From a virus, in the IMG/VR virus record IMGVR_UViG_3300050343_000059, positions 1 to 37,454 of that record: 37,454 bases of DNA. The stretch is one strand, 5' to 3'. Of the stretch, positions 14,896 through 24,135 are shown piece after piece; within the stretch, counting starts at the first letter, position 1, and each line of letters begins with the position of its first letter. Under the pieces are notes generated by a model. The model saw only the letters and a program-made list of their open reading frames with translations. It did not search any database and had not been told where the DNA came from. The position numbers were made by a program, and so were the translations under genes.

Positions 14896-16154
14896 TATAT
14901 TAGTCCTTGTTCAGTTAGTTCATCAAAAAATGGATTGGCAGATGTCATACTTCTTGAATAATTGTCATTGAAAGTATTGCCATAACCATATTGTTGATTG
15001 TTTGGTGTTAAGTTTAGTGATTGTGAAATTTTATTTTTAGCAGCATTGTAAGTGTCCATGTATGCAGATGATACTCCTAGATTACTACCCATGTTTGCAA
15101 AGTATTGATTAACCATAGATGGTTGTTGTTCTGTTCCACCAATAATATTGGAAGCTAAAGGTGTTAATTGATTTACAGCATCTCTTTCACCTTGACTAGT
15201 ATTACCAGTTAGATAACTATTACTATAATTAAAATCACCAGAACCATCAGGATTATATTTTATAGTAGATCCTGTATAACCTAACAAATCCATAGCTTTA
15301 TTATTTTTATAATTATCAGTAACTCCTCTAAAGAAAGTTCCTAATACTCCTCCTGATTTAGCTACTGTACTTAATGGTGTATTTTTCAAATCACTTTCAA
15401 AAGTTTTAGCAACTTCATCAATATTACTTGTGTACTTACTATATTTAGTTTGATCCAAAATTGAGTTTAAAGAACCATCTAAATTATCAATAACAAACTG
15501 ATCTTCAATTCCATCAACATTAGTTCCAACTAAATCGGAGTTTGATATAGCTTTTAATCTTCCTAAAAAATCTGTTTTATCTTTATCAGGTACATTTGGA
15601 TTATCTAGGTAAGCACCAATATTTGATGTTTGATAATCAACTGCTGGAATAACTCCCCCAGTTTGTGTTAAAGCAAATTCTCCAGTTTCATCATTATAAA
15701 AATTGGATTCTATTTTACCAATACCAGTATATGCTTCTGTTTCATAATCAAAATTACTTGTAGGTGTTACTCCTGGAGGAGAAACTGGTGTGTTTGATCC
15801 TTGAAAACTTGCACCACCTCCTGTGCTTGATCCAAAATTATCATTACCATCATTACCACCACTATCCATTGTAGAAGATACATCACCACCTGATCTGTTT
15901 TGTCCAGGATCAGTTGATCCAAAACCATCATAACTTAATAGACCAGATGCACCTACATTTGGCTTTCCATTTTTTAATGAGCCATGCAAGTTAGCATCAA
16001 GCAATAAACCTTTTTCAGCTTCTGTAATATATGCAAGTTCAGTTGATGGACTGTCTTTAGATGACTTCCAATATTTAGGTGCTTTAACTTCCTCAGTTTT
16101 ACCAAGATAGTTTCTAACACCACCTTGCATTACAAACTTGTCGTCTAATAACAT
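14895..16154 (-). CDS. Glycine/serine/asparagine-rich probable virion protein
   Basis: 419 aa, intact. Residues about 75-125 are low-complexity Gly/Ser/Asn/Asp (GGNDGNDNFGSSTGGG). The rest is acidic with a helical region near 240-300. Position between tail and internal proteins suggests a structural role. No enzymatic motif. Confidence 0.45.
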   Translation of the reverse strand: MLLDDKFVMQGGVRNYLGKTEEVKAPKYWKSSKDSPSTELAYITEAEKGLLLDANLHGSLKNGKPNVGASGLLSYDGFGSTDPGQNRSGGDVSSTMDSGGNDGNDNFGSSTGGGASFQGSNTPVSPPGVTPTSNFDYETEAYTGIGKIESNFYNDETGEFALTQTGGVIPAVDYQTSNIGAYLDNPNVPDKDKTDFLGRLKAISNSDLVGTNVDGIEDQFVIDNLDGSLNSILDQTKYSKYTSNIDEVAKTFESDLKNTPLSTVAKSGGVLGTFFRGVTDNYKNNKAMDLLGYTGSTIKYNPDGSGDFNYSNSYLTGNTSQGERDAVNQLTPLASNIIGGTEQQPSMVNQYFANMGSNLGVSSAYMDTYNAAKNKISQSLNLTPNNQQYGYGNTFNDNYSRSMTSANPFFDELTEQGLI

Positions 16155-16162
16155 TGATGTCC

Positions 16163-16273
16163 TTATGTAATTATTGAAATAACAAATAGAACACCAAGAA
16201 TAATAATATACTTAGATGTATTGTTATCTATATCTGTTTTTAAATCGTAAATTAATTTATTTATTTTATCCAT
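16163..16273 (-). CDS. 36-aa single-helix membrane micro-protein
   Basis: MDKINKLIYDLKTDIDNNTS then a hydrophobic helix (YIIILGVLFVISII). Placed in tandem with another single-helix micro-gene. No strong ribosome site. Real but weakly supported. Confidence 0.4.
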   Translation of the reverse strand: MDKINKLIYDLKTDIDNNTSKYIIILGVLFVISIIT

Positions 16274-16277
16274 TTTA

Positions 16278-16373
16278 TTATAAAATTATTGCAATTATTA
16301 AAATAACAACAGCTACTGCTATTGCTTTCTTATGTTCTTTTACAAAATGTGGAATGTGTTGTTGTATTTTCAT
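16278..16373 (-). CDS. 31-aa single-helix membrane micro-protein
   Basis: GGAGGATTATTATA precedes the ATG, which overlaps the upstream stop. MKIQQHIPHFVKEHKKAIAV then a hydrophobic tail (VVILIIAIIL). A basic head and hydrophobic tail suggest an inner-membrane peptide. Function unknown. Confidence 0.45.
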   Translation of the reverse strand: MKIQQHIPHFVKEHKKAIAVAVVILIIAIIL

Positions 16374-17064
16374 TATAATAATCCTCCTAATAATGCTCCA
16401 CCAATAGCACCCCCTATTCCTGGAAAAATCATATTACCTAACATAGCTCCACCAGTAGCTGATGTTAGTCTATTAGGATCGGTTTGTGAGCCTGTTGAAC
16501 TGGAAAACCTGATGCAATAGGATTACAATGTTACTATATTGTTGTAAAGCCTCAAAAGGAGCCATGTTTCTTTGTCTTTCAATATTTTCTAATTCAGCAC
16601 CAACTTTGTAAGTCCTGGTGTAGCAGAAGCTATACCTAATTGTCTTTGTCTTTCTCTTTCGTATTGGTCAAAAGCTAAAGGTAATGCTTCTTGAGTAATA
16701 CCAGATAAGATTTGTTGTTGGTTCATAGCAGATCCTGGTGTTCTACCAGCTCCACTAAATTCAGAGTTTATAGCAGTTGCAATCTGATTTGCTGAACCTT
16801 GTAGCATTGGAGATAAAAAAGGATTTAAATATTTACCAGATAAAGTATCAGCTAATTGTTGTTGGCAGCATTTGCCATAACTTCTTGTTTGCTAGTCCTG
16901 TCTGTTGTTTGTTGTCAGTTGGTGCAACATATCCTGATGCTGCTACTCCTTGATTATATAAATTACCAGCTTCAGATATAATGTTGATTTAATGCTGGTT
17001 GTGCTGGTGCGTATGGATTAACTCTTGATTCTGTTCCACCACCAGATGATCCTCCGAATGACAT
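16373..17064 (-). CDS. Virion-associated protein, frameshifted
   Basis: Full span about 230 aa from MSFGGSSGGGTESRVNPYAP to a C-terminal glycine-zipper tail (IGGAIGGALLGGLL). The frame breaks near 16985, 16856, 16606, 16517 and 16496. At three of these, restoring one base in an A or T run (A-A-A, T-T-T) rejoins the frame. A middle part (SGAGRTPGSAMNQQQILSGI and QYERERQRQLGIASATPG) resembles DNA-injection or tail-associated proteins of podoviruses. The tail suggests membrane insertion. Breaks look like sequencing errors. Confidence 0.5.
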
Positions 17065-17066
17065 AA

Positions 17067-17510
17067 TTATTTATCCTCTTTGTTTGTTATTTGTTTTTCA
17101 AGAACAACATGAGTTGGTTTGTAATCAAATTGTTCCATAATTCTTTGCCAACCTTTTCTGGCAATTAATTCCATATTTGTGCAATCGTTTTTCAAAGCAA
17201 AATCTTCTAGCACACTAATAAGATGCTGCCATTTTTGTCTGTGTCTGCCTGTAACAATAAAGATGTTACAAGACTGTTTTAATTTTCTTTTAACTATTTC
17301 TGTAACAACAACTCCATAATATTTTTCTATTGTTGCTTCTTTATCTTTATCCCAAACTACCCATAACTGCATTTTGCTTTGTTTAATTGTGTCATAAACA
17401 AATTGTGCATCTGTATGATTGCCAGAGTAAGATAGAGCTTCGCTAATATCTTTTTTAACTAAAGACCAAACATCATCTAAATTAGATGATGGAATATTGA
17501 CTAATTTCAT
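17067..17510 (-). CDS. GNAT-fold-like virion or host-range protein
   Basis: 147 aa, intact. LWVVWDKDKE, YYGVVVTEIV and CNIFIVTGRH strands, then LEDFALKNDCTNMELIARKG and a closing YKPTHVVLEK, follow the order of an acetyltransferase-like fold seen in podovirus internal protein A (T7 gp13 type). Catalytic acetyltransferase activity is not evident. Overlaps the next gene's stop by one base. Confidence 0.5.
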   Translation of the reverse strand: MKLVNIPSSNLDDVWSLVKKDISEALSYSGNHTDAQFVYDTIKQSKMQLWVVWDKDKEATIEKYYGVVVTEIVKRKLKQSCNIFIVTGRHRQKWQHLISVLEDFALKNDCTNMELIARKGWQRIMEQFDYKPTHVVLEKQITNKEDK

Positions 17511-17839
17511 TATGTAATATTTAAGTAACTAATACCAATGTGAACTGAGTCTGTTGAGCTAACTGTTGCTTTTAGTTGATCTGAATTTTCTAATACCAAT
17601 GGTACTGTTAAAATTTCAACTGAACTATTAGCTGCAAGTGATTGTGTTTTTAATATGGTAAATTCTGCATTACTTGCAGAGCTATCCAAAACATCTAGTG
17701 AAAATGTTGGAGTATTACCAGTATTATTAGTAACTCTAATTGATTTTATAATTAAAGTTTCTTTTGATGAAGCTGTTAAAAGTGATGTTTCACTAGCTGA
17801 TGCTAGAGCAACTCCTTTAAATTTATAAGTGTTAGCCAT
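17510..17839 (-). CDS. Beta-rich small virion protein
   Basis: 109 aa. Alternating hydrophobic strands (ETLIIKSIRVTNNTG, SVEILTVPLVLENSD, SVHIGISYLNIT) indicate a beta-sandwich. It resembles the 108-aa protein at 21887-22213 in size and pattern and may be a paralogous tail or head fibre base. Coupled to both neighbours. Confidence 0.5.
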   Translation of the reverse strand: MANTYKFKGVALASASETSLLTASSKETLIIKSIRVTNNTGNTPTFSLDVLDSSASNAEFTILKTQSLAANSSVEILTVPLVLENSDQLKATVSSTDSVHIGISYLNIT

Positions 17840-18113
17840 TATTTTTTAGGGTGAGCAACTTTAACTTTTTTAATTGTTTGGTAAAAATCATAAAATTTAT
17901 GTTGTAATTCAGTATTGTGATCCATTGTATGCCATAGCATATCTAGTTGATCTCCAATGCTAGGATAAGCTGATTTTCTTTGAGATACATAAGCTGGTGT
18001 TGGAACTATATTAGCTTGTGCTTCTGCAAAAGCAGCTTCTTCAGCATCTCTTTGTGCTTCTTCTTCTGCTGTAAAGGAACTATATTTCCATTTATATTGT
18101 GATGTCTTGACAT
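17839..18113 (-). CDS. Tail-fibre-assembly-like small protein, frameshifted
   Basis: About 92 aa from ATG 18113 behind AAAGGAG. Adding one A in the AA at 18106-18107 joins the start to the open frame (MSKTSQYKWKYSS). An alanine/glutamate helix and the C-terminal motif RKSAYPSIGDQLDMLWHTMD resemble phage fibre chaperone or XkdW-like proteins. A second protein with the same motif lies at 20779-21103. It follows the triplet of fibre-like genes. Confidence 0.5.
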
Positions 18114-18140
18114 AATTATTTATACTCCTTTTGTTAATTG

Positions 18141-18756
18141 TTAAGCAATACCATAAAGGCAAATATCTCCAGCATCTATGTTGCCACTTTCCATCTTAAA
18201 CTGAATTGCATCGATAGCTGACTTGTAGTATTAAAATATCCAGCAATATATGCGTTGTAACTAAAATCATCTTTATTATAAATTTGAGTAGTACAAATAA
18301 AATGCTTTACAAAAGTTGATGATGATGGATTAAATAGATGCAACATACCAACACCACATTGGTCGTTGTCAGCACCCATGTGTCGCATTAATCTTTGAAA
18401 GCCTGTTCCTTGTGCTAAATCTGAATCTGTATAATAACTAACTCCAGCATCATTATCTGCTTCATTATGATAAGCTTGAAAATAAGTAGTTGTTTTTGTT
18501 ACATTGTAATTAGAGCCACTATCTATTGAACCATTAAAACCAAAATGACCATCTGCACTTCCATGTATATTTTAAATGTAAATAATATTCCTTATAAGTA
18601 TTATCAAGACAACTGAACTTGCACCATCAACAAAAGATAAAGTTGCAGAAGATGATGCTGTTAGCTTTTTAATAAATGTCATACTGCCTAATCCTGTTAT
18701 AGAACCAAAAGCAGTTGCGTTCTTTACACCATTATTTTTAATTTAACTATGCTCAT
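18141..18756 (-). CDS. Fibre-like virion protein, tandem paralogue 1, frameshifted
   Basis: Span about 205 aa. It starts MSIVK at 18756; one A is missing soon after. Recoverable pieces match the two genes upstream: TASSSATLSFVDG, HNEADS, LFNPSSSTFVKHFI, AGYFNTT and a final GDICLYGIA. The three genes share a plan of beta-rich repeats and are probably surface or tail fibres. The breaks are not shared between copies, which supports sequencing error. Confidence 0.5.
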
Positions 18757-19378
18757 TAACTATCCTTAATTCCATAGAGTTTAATTTTGCCACTATCAAT
18801 ATTACCAGATGACATTTTAAACTGTATTTCATCAATAGCTGATGTTGTATTAAAATACCCAGCTATAAAATCGTTTTGACTATAATCACTATGAACATAA
18901 TTATTTGAAACAGATATAAAATGTTTAACAAAAGTTGTAGATGATGGATTAAATAAATGAAGATAACCACTTTACATTGGTCATTATCGTTACCTATTCC
19001 ACTATTTAATGCTTGAAAGCTTGTACCTTGTGCTTGATCTGCTCCAGTATCATAACTAATGCAGCAGCACTATCTGCTTCATTATGGTATGCTGAAAAAA
19101 AAGTTGATGTAATAGTTTCATTATAATCCAGAGCCACCAGAAGCATTGGCTTGAAAACCAAATGTTACATTATTAGTTGCTGGGTGCATATTAATAAACT
19201 CAAACTTATAAATAGGATATGTGCTATCCAAGACTACTCCATCACTTCCATCTACGAATGACAATGTTGCTGAACTACTAGCAGTTAAAGTTTTAATATG
19301 TGTTAATGCTCCACTTGGTATTGAAGAAGCAGAGGTTACAGCACTTATGCTATTGTTGTTATACTTAACTAACGCCAT
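18756..19378 (-). CDS. Fibre-like virion protein, tandem paralogue 2, frameshifted
   Basis: Starts MALVKYNNNSISAVTSASS at 19378 and ends SSGNIDSGKIKLYGIKDS at 18756, about 207 aa. Central features: IKTLTASSSATLSFVDGSDG, FINMHPATNNVTFGF, SAYHNEADS, and NPSSTTFVKHFI. Breaks near 19125, 19060 and 18970. Start and stop overlap the neighbouring copies, so the three form one translational unit. Confidence 0.55.
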
Positions 19379-19972
19379 ATAATTTTATTACTCCACTATC
19401 TATGTTACCAGATGACATCTGGAATCTAACTGCATTGATTACAGATGTTGTATTTATATATCCAGCAGTATAACGATTAACTATTTGTCACCCTCATCAT
19501 AAATATTAACATTTGCAATAAAATGTTTTACAAAAACTGTTGAACTTGGATTGAAATAGTTGCATAGTTCCAGCACCACTTTCATCATTACCATCTCCAA
19601 CATTAACCATTAAATTATTGGATTTGTGTTCCTTGTGCTAAGATCTGTTCCTGTATATAAGTAAAAGCTGTTACTGAATCTGCTTCATTGTGTAAAGCAT
19701 AAAATGCTGTTGTAGTTTTTGTTAATCCATAACTAGAACCACCATCTAGAAGAAAACAAAAATCAAATTCAGTATTGTTTCCAGATGGGTGTATGTCATA
19801 AAACTTAAACACATAGCTGTCATATAGTATCATCTATTCCAGATGTAAAAGATATTGTAGATGAGCTTGATGCAGTTTGTGTAGAGATAAGGTTTAATGC
19901 TCCACCACTTAAACCACTTGGTTTAGTTGTGATTGCTGATAAGGAGTTGTTGTTAGCAAAGTTAAGAGCCAT
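19365..19972 (-). CDS. Fibre-like virion protein, tandem paralogue 3, frameshifted
   Basis: ATG 19972 behind GGAG. About 202 aa: MALNFANNNSLSAITTKPSG, TASSSSTISFTSGID, FKFYDIHPSGNNTEFDF, YALHNEADS, a final MSSGNIDSGVIKLYGVS. It is the first of three tandem copies. Breaks near 19830, 19620, 19560 and 19490. Confidence 0.55.
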
Positions 19973-19973
19973 G

Positions 19974-20271
19974 TTATGCTCCTATCAATGCTTTAATTTC
20001 TTCTTCAGTTAATCCTAAGTCTTTTAGTTTTTGTTTGCCAGATGCTTTTTTAGTTTCTGCGTTTGCTTCAGCATCTTTTAATTCTTGTATCTTTGCATTT
20101 ACTTCTGCTTCAGTTGGCATAGTTGCACCATCTTTAATAATTTTAATGTATTGGTATTGCATACGTTCAGAGTTAGGAATTTTATTTCCATCACTCATCT
20201 TCTTTTTTCCAACCATACCAATCGCCACCATTAAAAGTTTGTAATGCGTCTTGTAAATAATCTCTATTCAT
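19974..20271 (-). CDS. Small tail-associated protein, probably frameshifted
   Basis: A start at 20271 (MNRDYLQDALQTFNGGDWYG, then W-K-K) runs into a stop at 20191. From 20198 another frame gives MSDGNKIPNSERMQYQYIKI to the end. Two lost A bases in the A run at 20205-20212 would fuse them into one protein of about 99 aa, ending LTEEEIKALIGA. Alternatively there are two genes, 26 and 74 aa. The sequence suggests a fibre accessory protein. Confidence 0.45.
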
Positions 20272-20283
20272 TTTATGTATCTC

Positions 20284-20775
20284 CTAATCTAACAAACATA
20301 AATGATGTAAGGTTTGAAAAAGCAAACCACTACCACCACTTATCTTCCTCATTTGATGTATCTGTTAAAAATGTTGTAGCATGACCATCATAAGCTTTTA
20401 GTGTCCTGGTTGCTGTTAGCAATTATCATATAAATTCCTTTAGCAGAAAGTGAAACTGATGTATCATTTACTTCTAAATTGCATCACTAGGTACACCAAG
20501 ATCAAGAACATTACCAAGTATCTGAATAAAATCTATAACATCTCCTGTAACTAGATTTGATAGCAAAAGGTAATTGTAGAACCAGATACAGTAAAATGAA
20601 CTTCCAGGTTTTTGTAAAATGTACCATTTAAAGATACAATCATGTGATTAGCACTTTCTGGAGATACATTTACTGATCCTACTTGCATAGTGTATGCAGC
20701 TTGACCATTGACTACTGATATTGCATCACAAATCTTGAAAGTTTCCTATTGTTGGTTCTTACCTATATATGCCAT
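20284..20775 (-). CDS. Tail fibre-like protein, frameshifted
   Basis: Starts MAYIGK at 20775 and then continues in other frames: GQAAYTMQVGSVNVSPESAN, HMIVSLNGTFYK, SFTVSGSTITF, NLVTGDVIDFIQILGNVLDL. This string is characteristic of short phage fibre domains (beta-sandwich with GDVIDFI..LG). At least four breaks. About 165 aa if restored. Confidence 0.6.
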
Positions 20776-20778
20776 TCA

Positions 20779-21103
20779 TTAACCTTTTGGATTTGCGTCT
20801 TTAATTGATTTAATTCTAGCTTTCCAAGCATCTATATCTTTATAGATTTCGTCTAGCTGTTCTCCAATATCACCATAAGCAATACGTCTTGTACTTCTTA
20901 CTTTATTGGCTTCTTCTGTGTTAGCTGAAGTTTCTTGTGCTGATAATTGTGCGTCAGTTGGTTGTGCAATATCTAAATTCCACTCCTTAATGTAAGCACC
21001 ATTGCCATCACTATCGTCTTGCAACATAACATCTTTGTAAAATCTACTTTGAAACACCATTTGCTTCGCAGTATGATTTTATTTTTGTACTTAGTTGTGC
21101 CAT
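20779..21103 (-). CDS. Tail-fibre-assembly-like small protein, frameshifted
   Basis: ATG 21103 behind GGAGG: MAQLSTKIKSYCEANGVSK, then a break; two added A bases (near 21047 and 21036) restore DFTKDVMLQDDSDGNGAYIK and the rest. The C-terminal RRIAYGDIGEQLDEIYKDID is the same R..Y..IG(D/E)QLD motif found at 17839-18113. About 108 aa. Likely assists folding of the adjacent fibre. Confidence 0.55.
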
Positions 21104-21115
21104 AGTTTGTCCTCC

Positions 21116-21877
21116 TTATTTTCCATTTACCACCAGGTTTGTTCCAGAATTTTGATACACTTTTGCTCTTAAATTATCAGATGAACCATTCATCTGAGCA
21201 ATACATGATGTTTGTACTCTAAATGAATTACCACCTTTATATGTATCAAGCACTATTCTAAATTGTGATAAAACAGTTGAGGTGTCATTTTTCCAAATAC
21301 TAAGTTTTATTTGATCCCAATCTGCAGTAGTGTAACCACTTACAGTAGCAGATACATAATATTTTCCAGAAGTTGTTGGAGTAAAAATTCCAGTTGAATT
21401 ATCGTAATTAGAAGCAGTATCGTAATCTTCAACATCATAAACTAAAGTTGTTTCTGTTCCACTAGAAATATTTAAAGATGCGTTTCTATAAGCTAAAAAA
21501 TTAGGAGTATTAGTTCCACCAGCGACAGCAAATGTATTATCACCTCTTAAAAATGTAGTAGAATTTTTTGTACCAGTAGCAGTTAGTTGAGATAAACCAA
21601 CAGATGCGTTTGGTGGATTTACTGTTTGAACAGCTTTACCTAAATACACACAGTACATATCATCAGATGATGCAGTAGCACTTGTTAGTGTCAGACTTGT
21701 GCCAGATGCAGAATATGCAGTTGTAGGCTCTTGTCTTACAAAGTTAATAAATAATGCTAACTCATTTGCATTAGCAACTTTATGATCCAATGTGTAAGAT
21801 GTAGTTGCACTTGTACTAAAGTCTTGCTTAGCAAAACTTGTGTAACTTAATGCTGGTTGATTTCCTATAAAAGGCAT
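21116..21877 (-). CDS. Tail fibre with C1q-like C-terminal domain
   Basis: 253 aa, intact. The N-terminal third (MPFIGNQPALSYTSFAKQDF ... VRQEPTTAYSASG) is a domain common to marine phage fibres. A linker with TTFLRGDNTF follows. Residues about 150-250 (GIFTPTTSGKYYVSATVSGY, KLSIWKNDTS, RVQTSCIAQM) look like a C1q/TNF-type jelly roll, usual for receptor binding. Preceded by its own good ribosome site. Confidence 0.7.
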   Translation of the reverse strand: MPFIGNQPALSYTSFAKQDFSTSATTSYTLDHKVANANELALFINFVRQEPTTAYSASGTSLTLTSATASSDDMYCVYLGKAVQTVNPPNASVGLSQLTATGTKNSTTFLRGDNTFAVAGGTNTPNFLAYRNASLNISSGTETTLVYDVEDYDTASNYDNSTGIFTPTTSGKYYVSATVSGYTTADWDQIKLSIWKNDTSTVLSQFRIVLDTYKGGNSFRVQTSCIAQMNGSSDNLRAKVYQNSGTNLVVNGK

Positions 21878-21886
21878 TTATTTCTC

Positions 21887-22213
21887 CTATGAACTGATTG
21901 CGTCTACTGTTGATACCCAAACATCTAAAGATGAAGCTGTATCTGATATAACTTTTAAAGCATCACTAGCTTGAACTACAAATTTAGCTCCACCATCTAA
22001 TACTTGTAATGATGAACCACTTGGTATTGGTGCATCTTTAATTAAATAAATATCGTTTGAACCATCATTGATATATACAGATGCTACAACAGCTGATGTT
22101 GTTACATTTGAAACTGATATACCAACTACTGTATCGTAACTGTCAGCAGTAAATAAAGTTGCTGCTGATGTTCCTACATCGTTGCTTGTGTATCTTCTAA
22201 AGTTTTGTGCCAT
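21887..22213 (-). CDS. Small beta-rich virion protein
   Basis: 108 aa, intact. MAQNFRRYTSNDVGTSAATL, then VVGISVSNVTTSAVVASVYI and DALKVISDTASSLDVWVS give a beta-sandwich. Such proteins lie beside fibre genes in many marine podoviruses. Comparable to the protein at 17510-17839. Confidence 0.6.
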   Translation of the reverse strand: MAQNFRRYTSNDVGTSAATLFTADSYDTVVGISVSNVTTSAVVASVYINDGSNDIYLIKDAPIPSGSSLQVLDGGAKFVVQASDALKVISDTASSLDVWVSTVDAISS

Positions 22214-22222
22214 TTTTTCTCC

Positions 22223-23981
22223 TTAAAGTGCTATTGCCATAGCGATTGCAAATCCAGCTGATGCTGCATCTATGTTTGTTAATTGACTACCATCTACAGC
22301 TGGTAATTTTGCTGAACCATCTAATTGCACTACATTGTTTGCAGAAGTTCCAACAGTTTTTGTAGAAGCTGTTCCTAATCCTGAAATTTTAGTATTAGCA
22401 ATAGAATTGACTGCTAATGTAATATTTCCTGATGAAGTAATGGTGTATTACCAACTGTAAATTCTCCAGCACCACTATCAGCTACACCAACAGATGTTAC
22501 TGTTCCAGAATTACTTGGTGTAATTACAGTATAAGTAATTGAAGTTGAACCAACTGATCCTGTATTATCAGTAGTACATAAAAATATTTTATTATCATTT
22601 GTTGAACCTTGATTAACTACAACCATTCCACCAGATAGTTCGGCAATACTATCATGCTCAGGATCTCTTGATGCAGCACCACTTGATACTGCTAAGTATA
22701 ATCCATTTTCACTAGCTGTACTTTGATCTTTAACTAAAACTCTATCACCAGCAACAAGGGTAACACCATCAATAGTATCACCAGCTTCTAAACCATTTGT
22801 TAAATTTACATTTGCTGTAGTTGCACATTCGGCTATCGTTCTAGTTCTAAGTCCAGCAACAGCTTGATCTACATAATTTTTAGTTGCAGCATCTGAACTA
22901 GCAGATGGAGATCCAAGTCCTGTTACAGCTCCACCAGATATTGAAACATTGTTTGCAGCTTGTGTTGCAATTGAACCTAATCCTAAAGAGGTTCTAGCAG
23001 TAGCACCAGACTCTGTTACAAAGTTTGATCCATCACCAACAATAAAATTACTGTCAGTTGGTGTTAGTCCAGCAATATCAGTTAATTGTGCATCACTAGT
23101 TTGTTTTGCATCTAGCTGAGTTTGAATTGCAGATGTAACTCCATCTAAATAACCAAGTTCAGTTGTTGTTACATCACTAACTTCTACTTTACCTGAGCCA
23201 TTAGATTGTAATGCTCTTGATGCAGTTAAGTCAGATGATGCTATAGTTGATGCACCACCAGTTATTGTTGCTTGTTTTGAATCTATTTGTGTTTGTACTG
23301 CACTTGTTACACCATCTAAGTAACCTAATTCTGTTGAGGTTACATCTGATACTGCAATCTTTTGTGAGCCATTAGATATTACTGCTCTGTCAGCAGTTAA
23401 ACTTTCAGTATCAATAGTAGAAGCTGATCCTGTAATAGTTGCTTGTTTAGCATCTAATTGAGTTTGGATAGCACTTGATACTCCATTTAAGTATTGAAAT
23501 TCTGTGTCTGAAATTGTTCCATCTGCAATTTTAGTTGCAGCAATTCCTGTAGGTATAGAGTCATTAGTTTTTGATAAAGCACCAACATAAACATTAGTAA
23601 TAGCTTCACTAGCTAAAGAACCACTATCCCAAGTAACATTGACTGTTGTGTTTGTAGAAAAAGATGAGCTTGAGATTGTTCCAAAAATTGTACCAGGTGT
23701 TGATGCTGTTAATTTAATTCTTCTTCCAGCATGATAAACAGAAGTTACATCAGCACCATTAATTGTAAAAGAAGTTCCAGATGCATAAGCAGCAGTGTAA
23801 GCACCTGAACCATCACCATATTCAACCCATTGTGCATCATTAAACCAATCTCTAGTATTCTTCATCAATGCTCTAATTGCATTGTTCAAATTACTAGGTA
23901 GCATACCCTCAGTACATCAATACCATTTAGTGAAGTGTTACTTGCTTGTGTTGTTGAATAATCTTTTATGTTTGTTGTCAT
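22223..23981 (-). CDS. Long repeat-bearing tail fibre, frameshifted at both ends
   Basis: About 585 aa. GGAGCAAC ribosome site, MTTNIKDYSTTQASNTSLNG; one base is missing near 23905, and two near 22440. The N-terminal domain has ALMKNTRDWFNDAQWVEYGD. Three repeats of (E)LGYLDGVTSAxQTQxDxKQ follow, then a module with ATKNYVDQAVAGLRTRT and GLYLAV. The C-terminus ends AGFAIAMAIAL. This is a trimeric fibre built from short beta/coil repeats, the probable main receptor-binding shaft. Confidence 0.75.
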
Positions 23982-23988
23982 GTTGCTC

Positions 23989-24135
23989 CTAATTCATAAA
24001 CCAACTAAAAGCCTTATCGCTTTCAGTATTGTTTTTATTAATTAATGTATTTACAGCTTCTTCAACTTGTCTTTGAAAAAACTCTTGTGTTTCAATTGAA
24101 TATCTAATGTTATCTATATCAATTTTATCACTCAT
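23989..24135 (-). CDS. Small helical protein between tail tube and fibre genes
   Basis: 48 aa. MSDKIDIDNIRYSIETQEFF then QRQVEEAVNTL and a short tail. ATG overlaps the stop of the tail-nozzle gene. It may be a fibre-to-tail connector. Not recognised. Confidence 0.5.
   Translation of the reverse strand: MSDKIDIDNIRYSIETQEFFQRQVEEAVNTLINKNNTESDKAFSWFMN

Noticed and set aside
11402-16154. Toxin or secretion system genes in the large late proteins
   Set aside because: Position and overlap with tail and lysis genes fit virion proteins; no toxin motif or immunity partner seen.
23080-23520. CRISPR-like or tandem DNA repeat array
   Set aside because: The repeats are protein-level fibre repeats within a coding gene; DNA copies are diverged and lack spacers.
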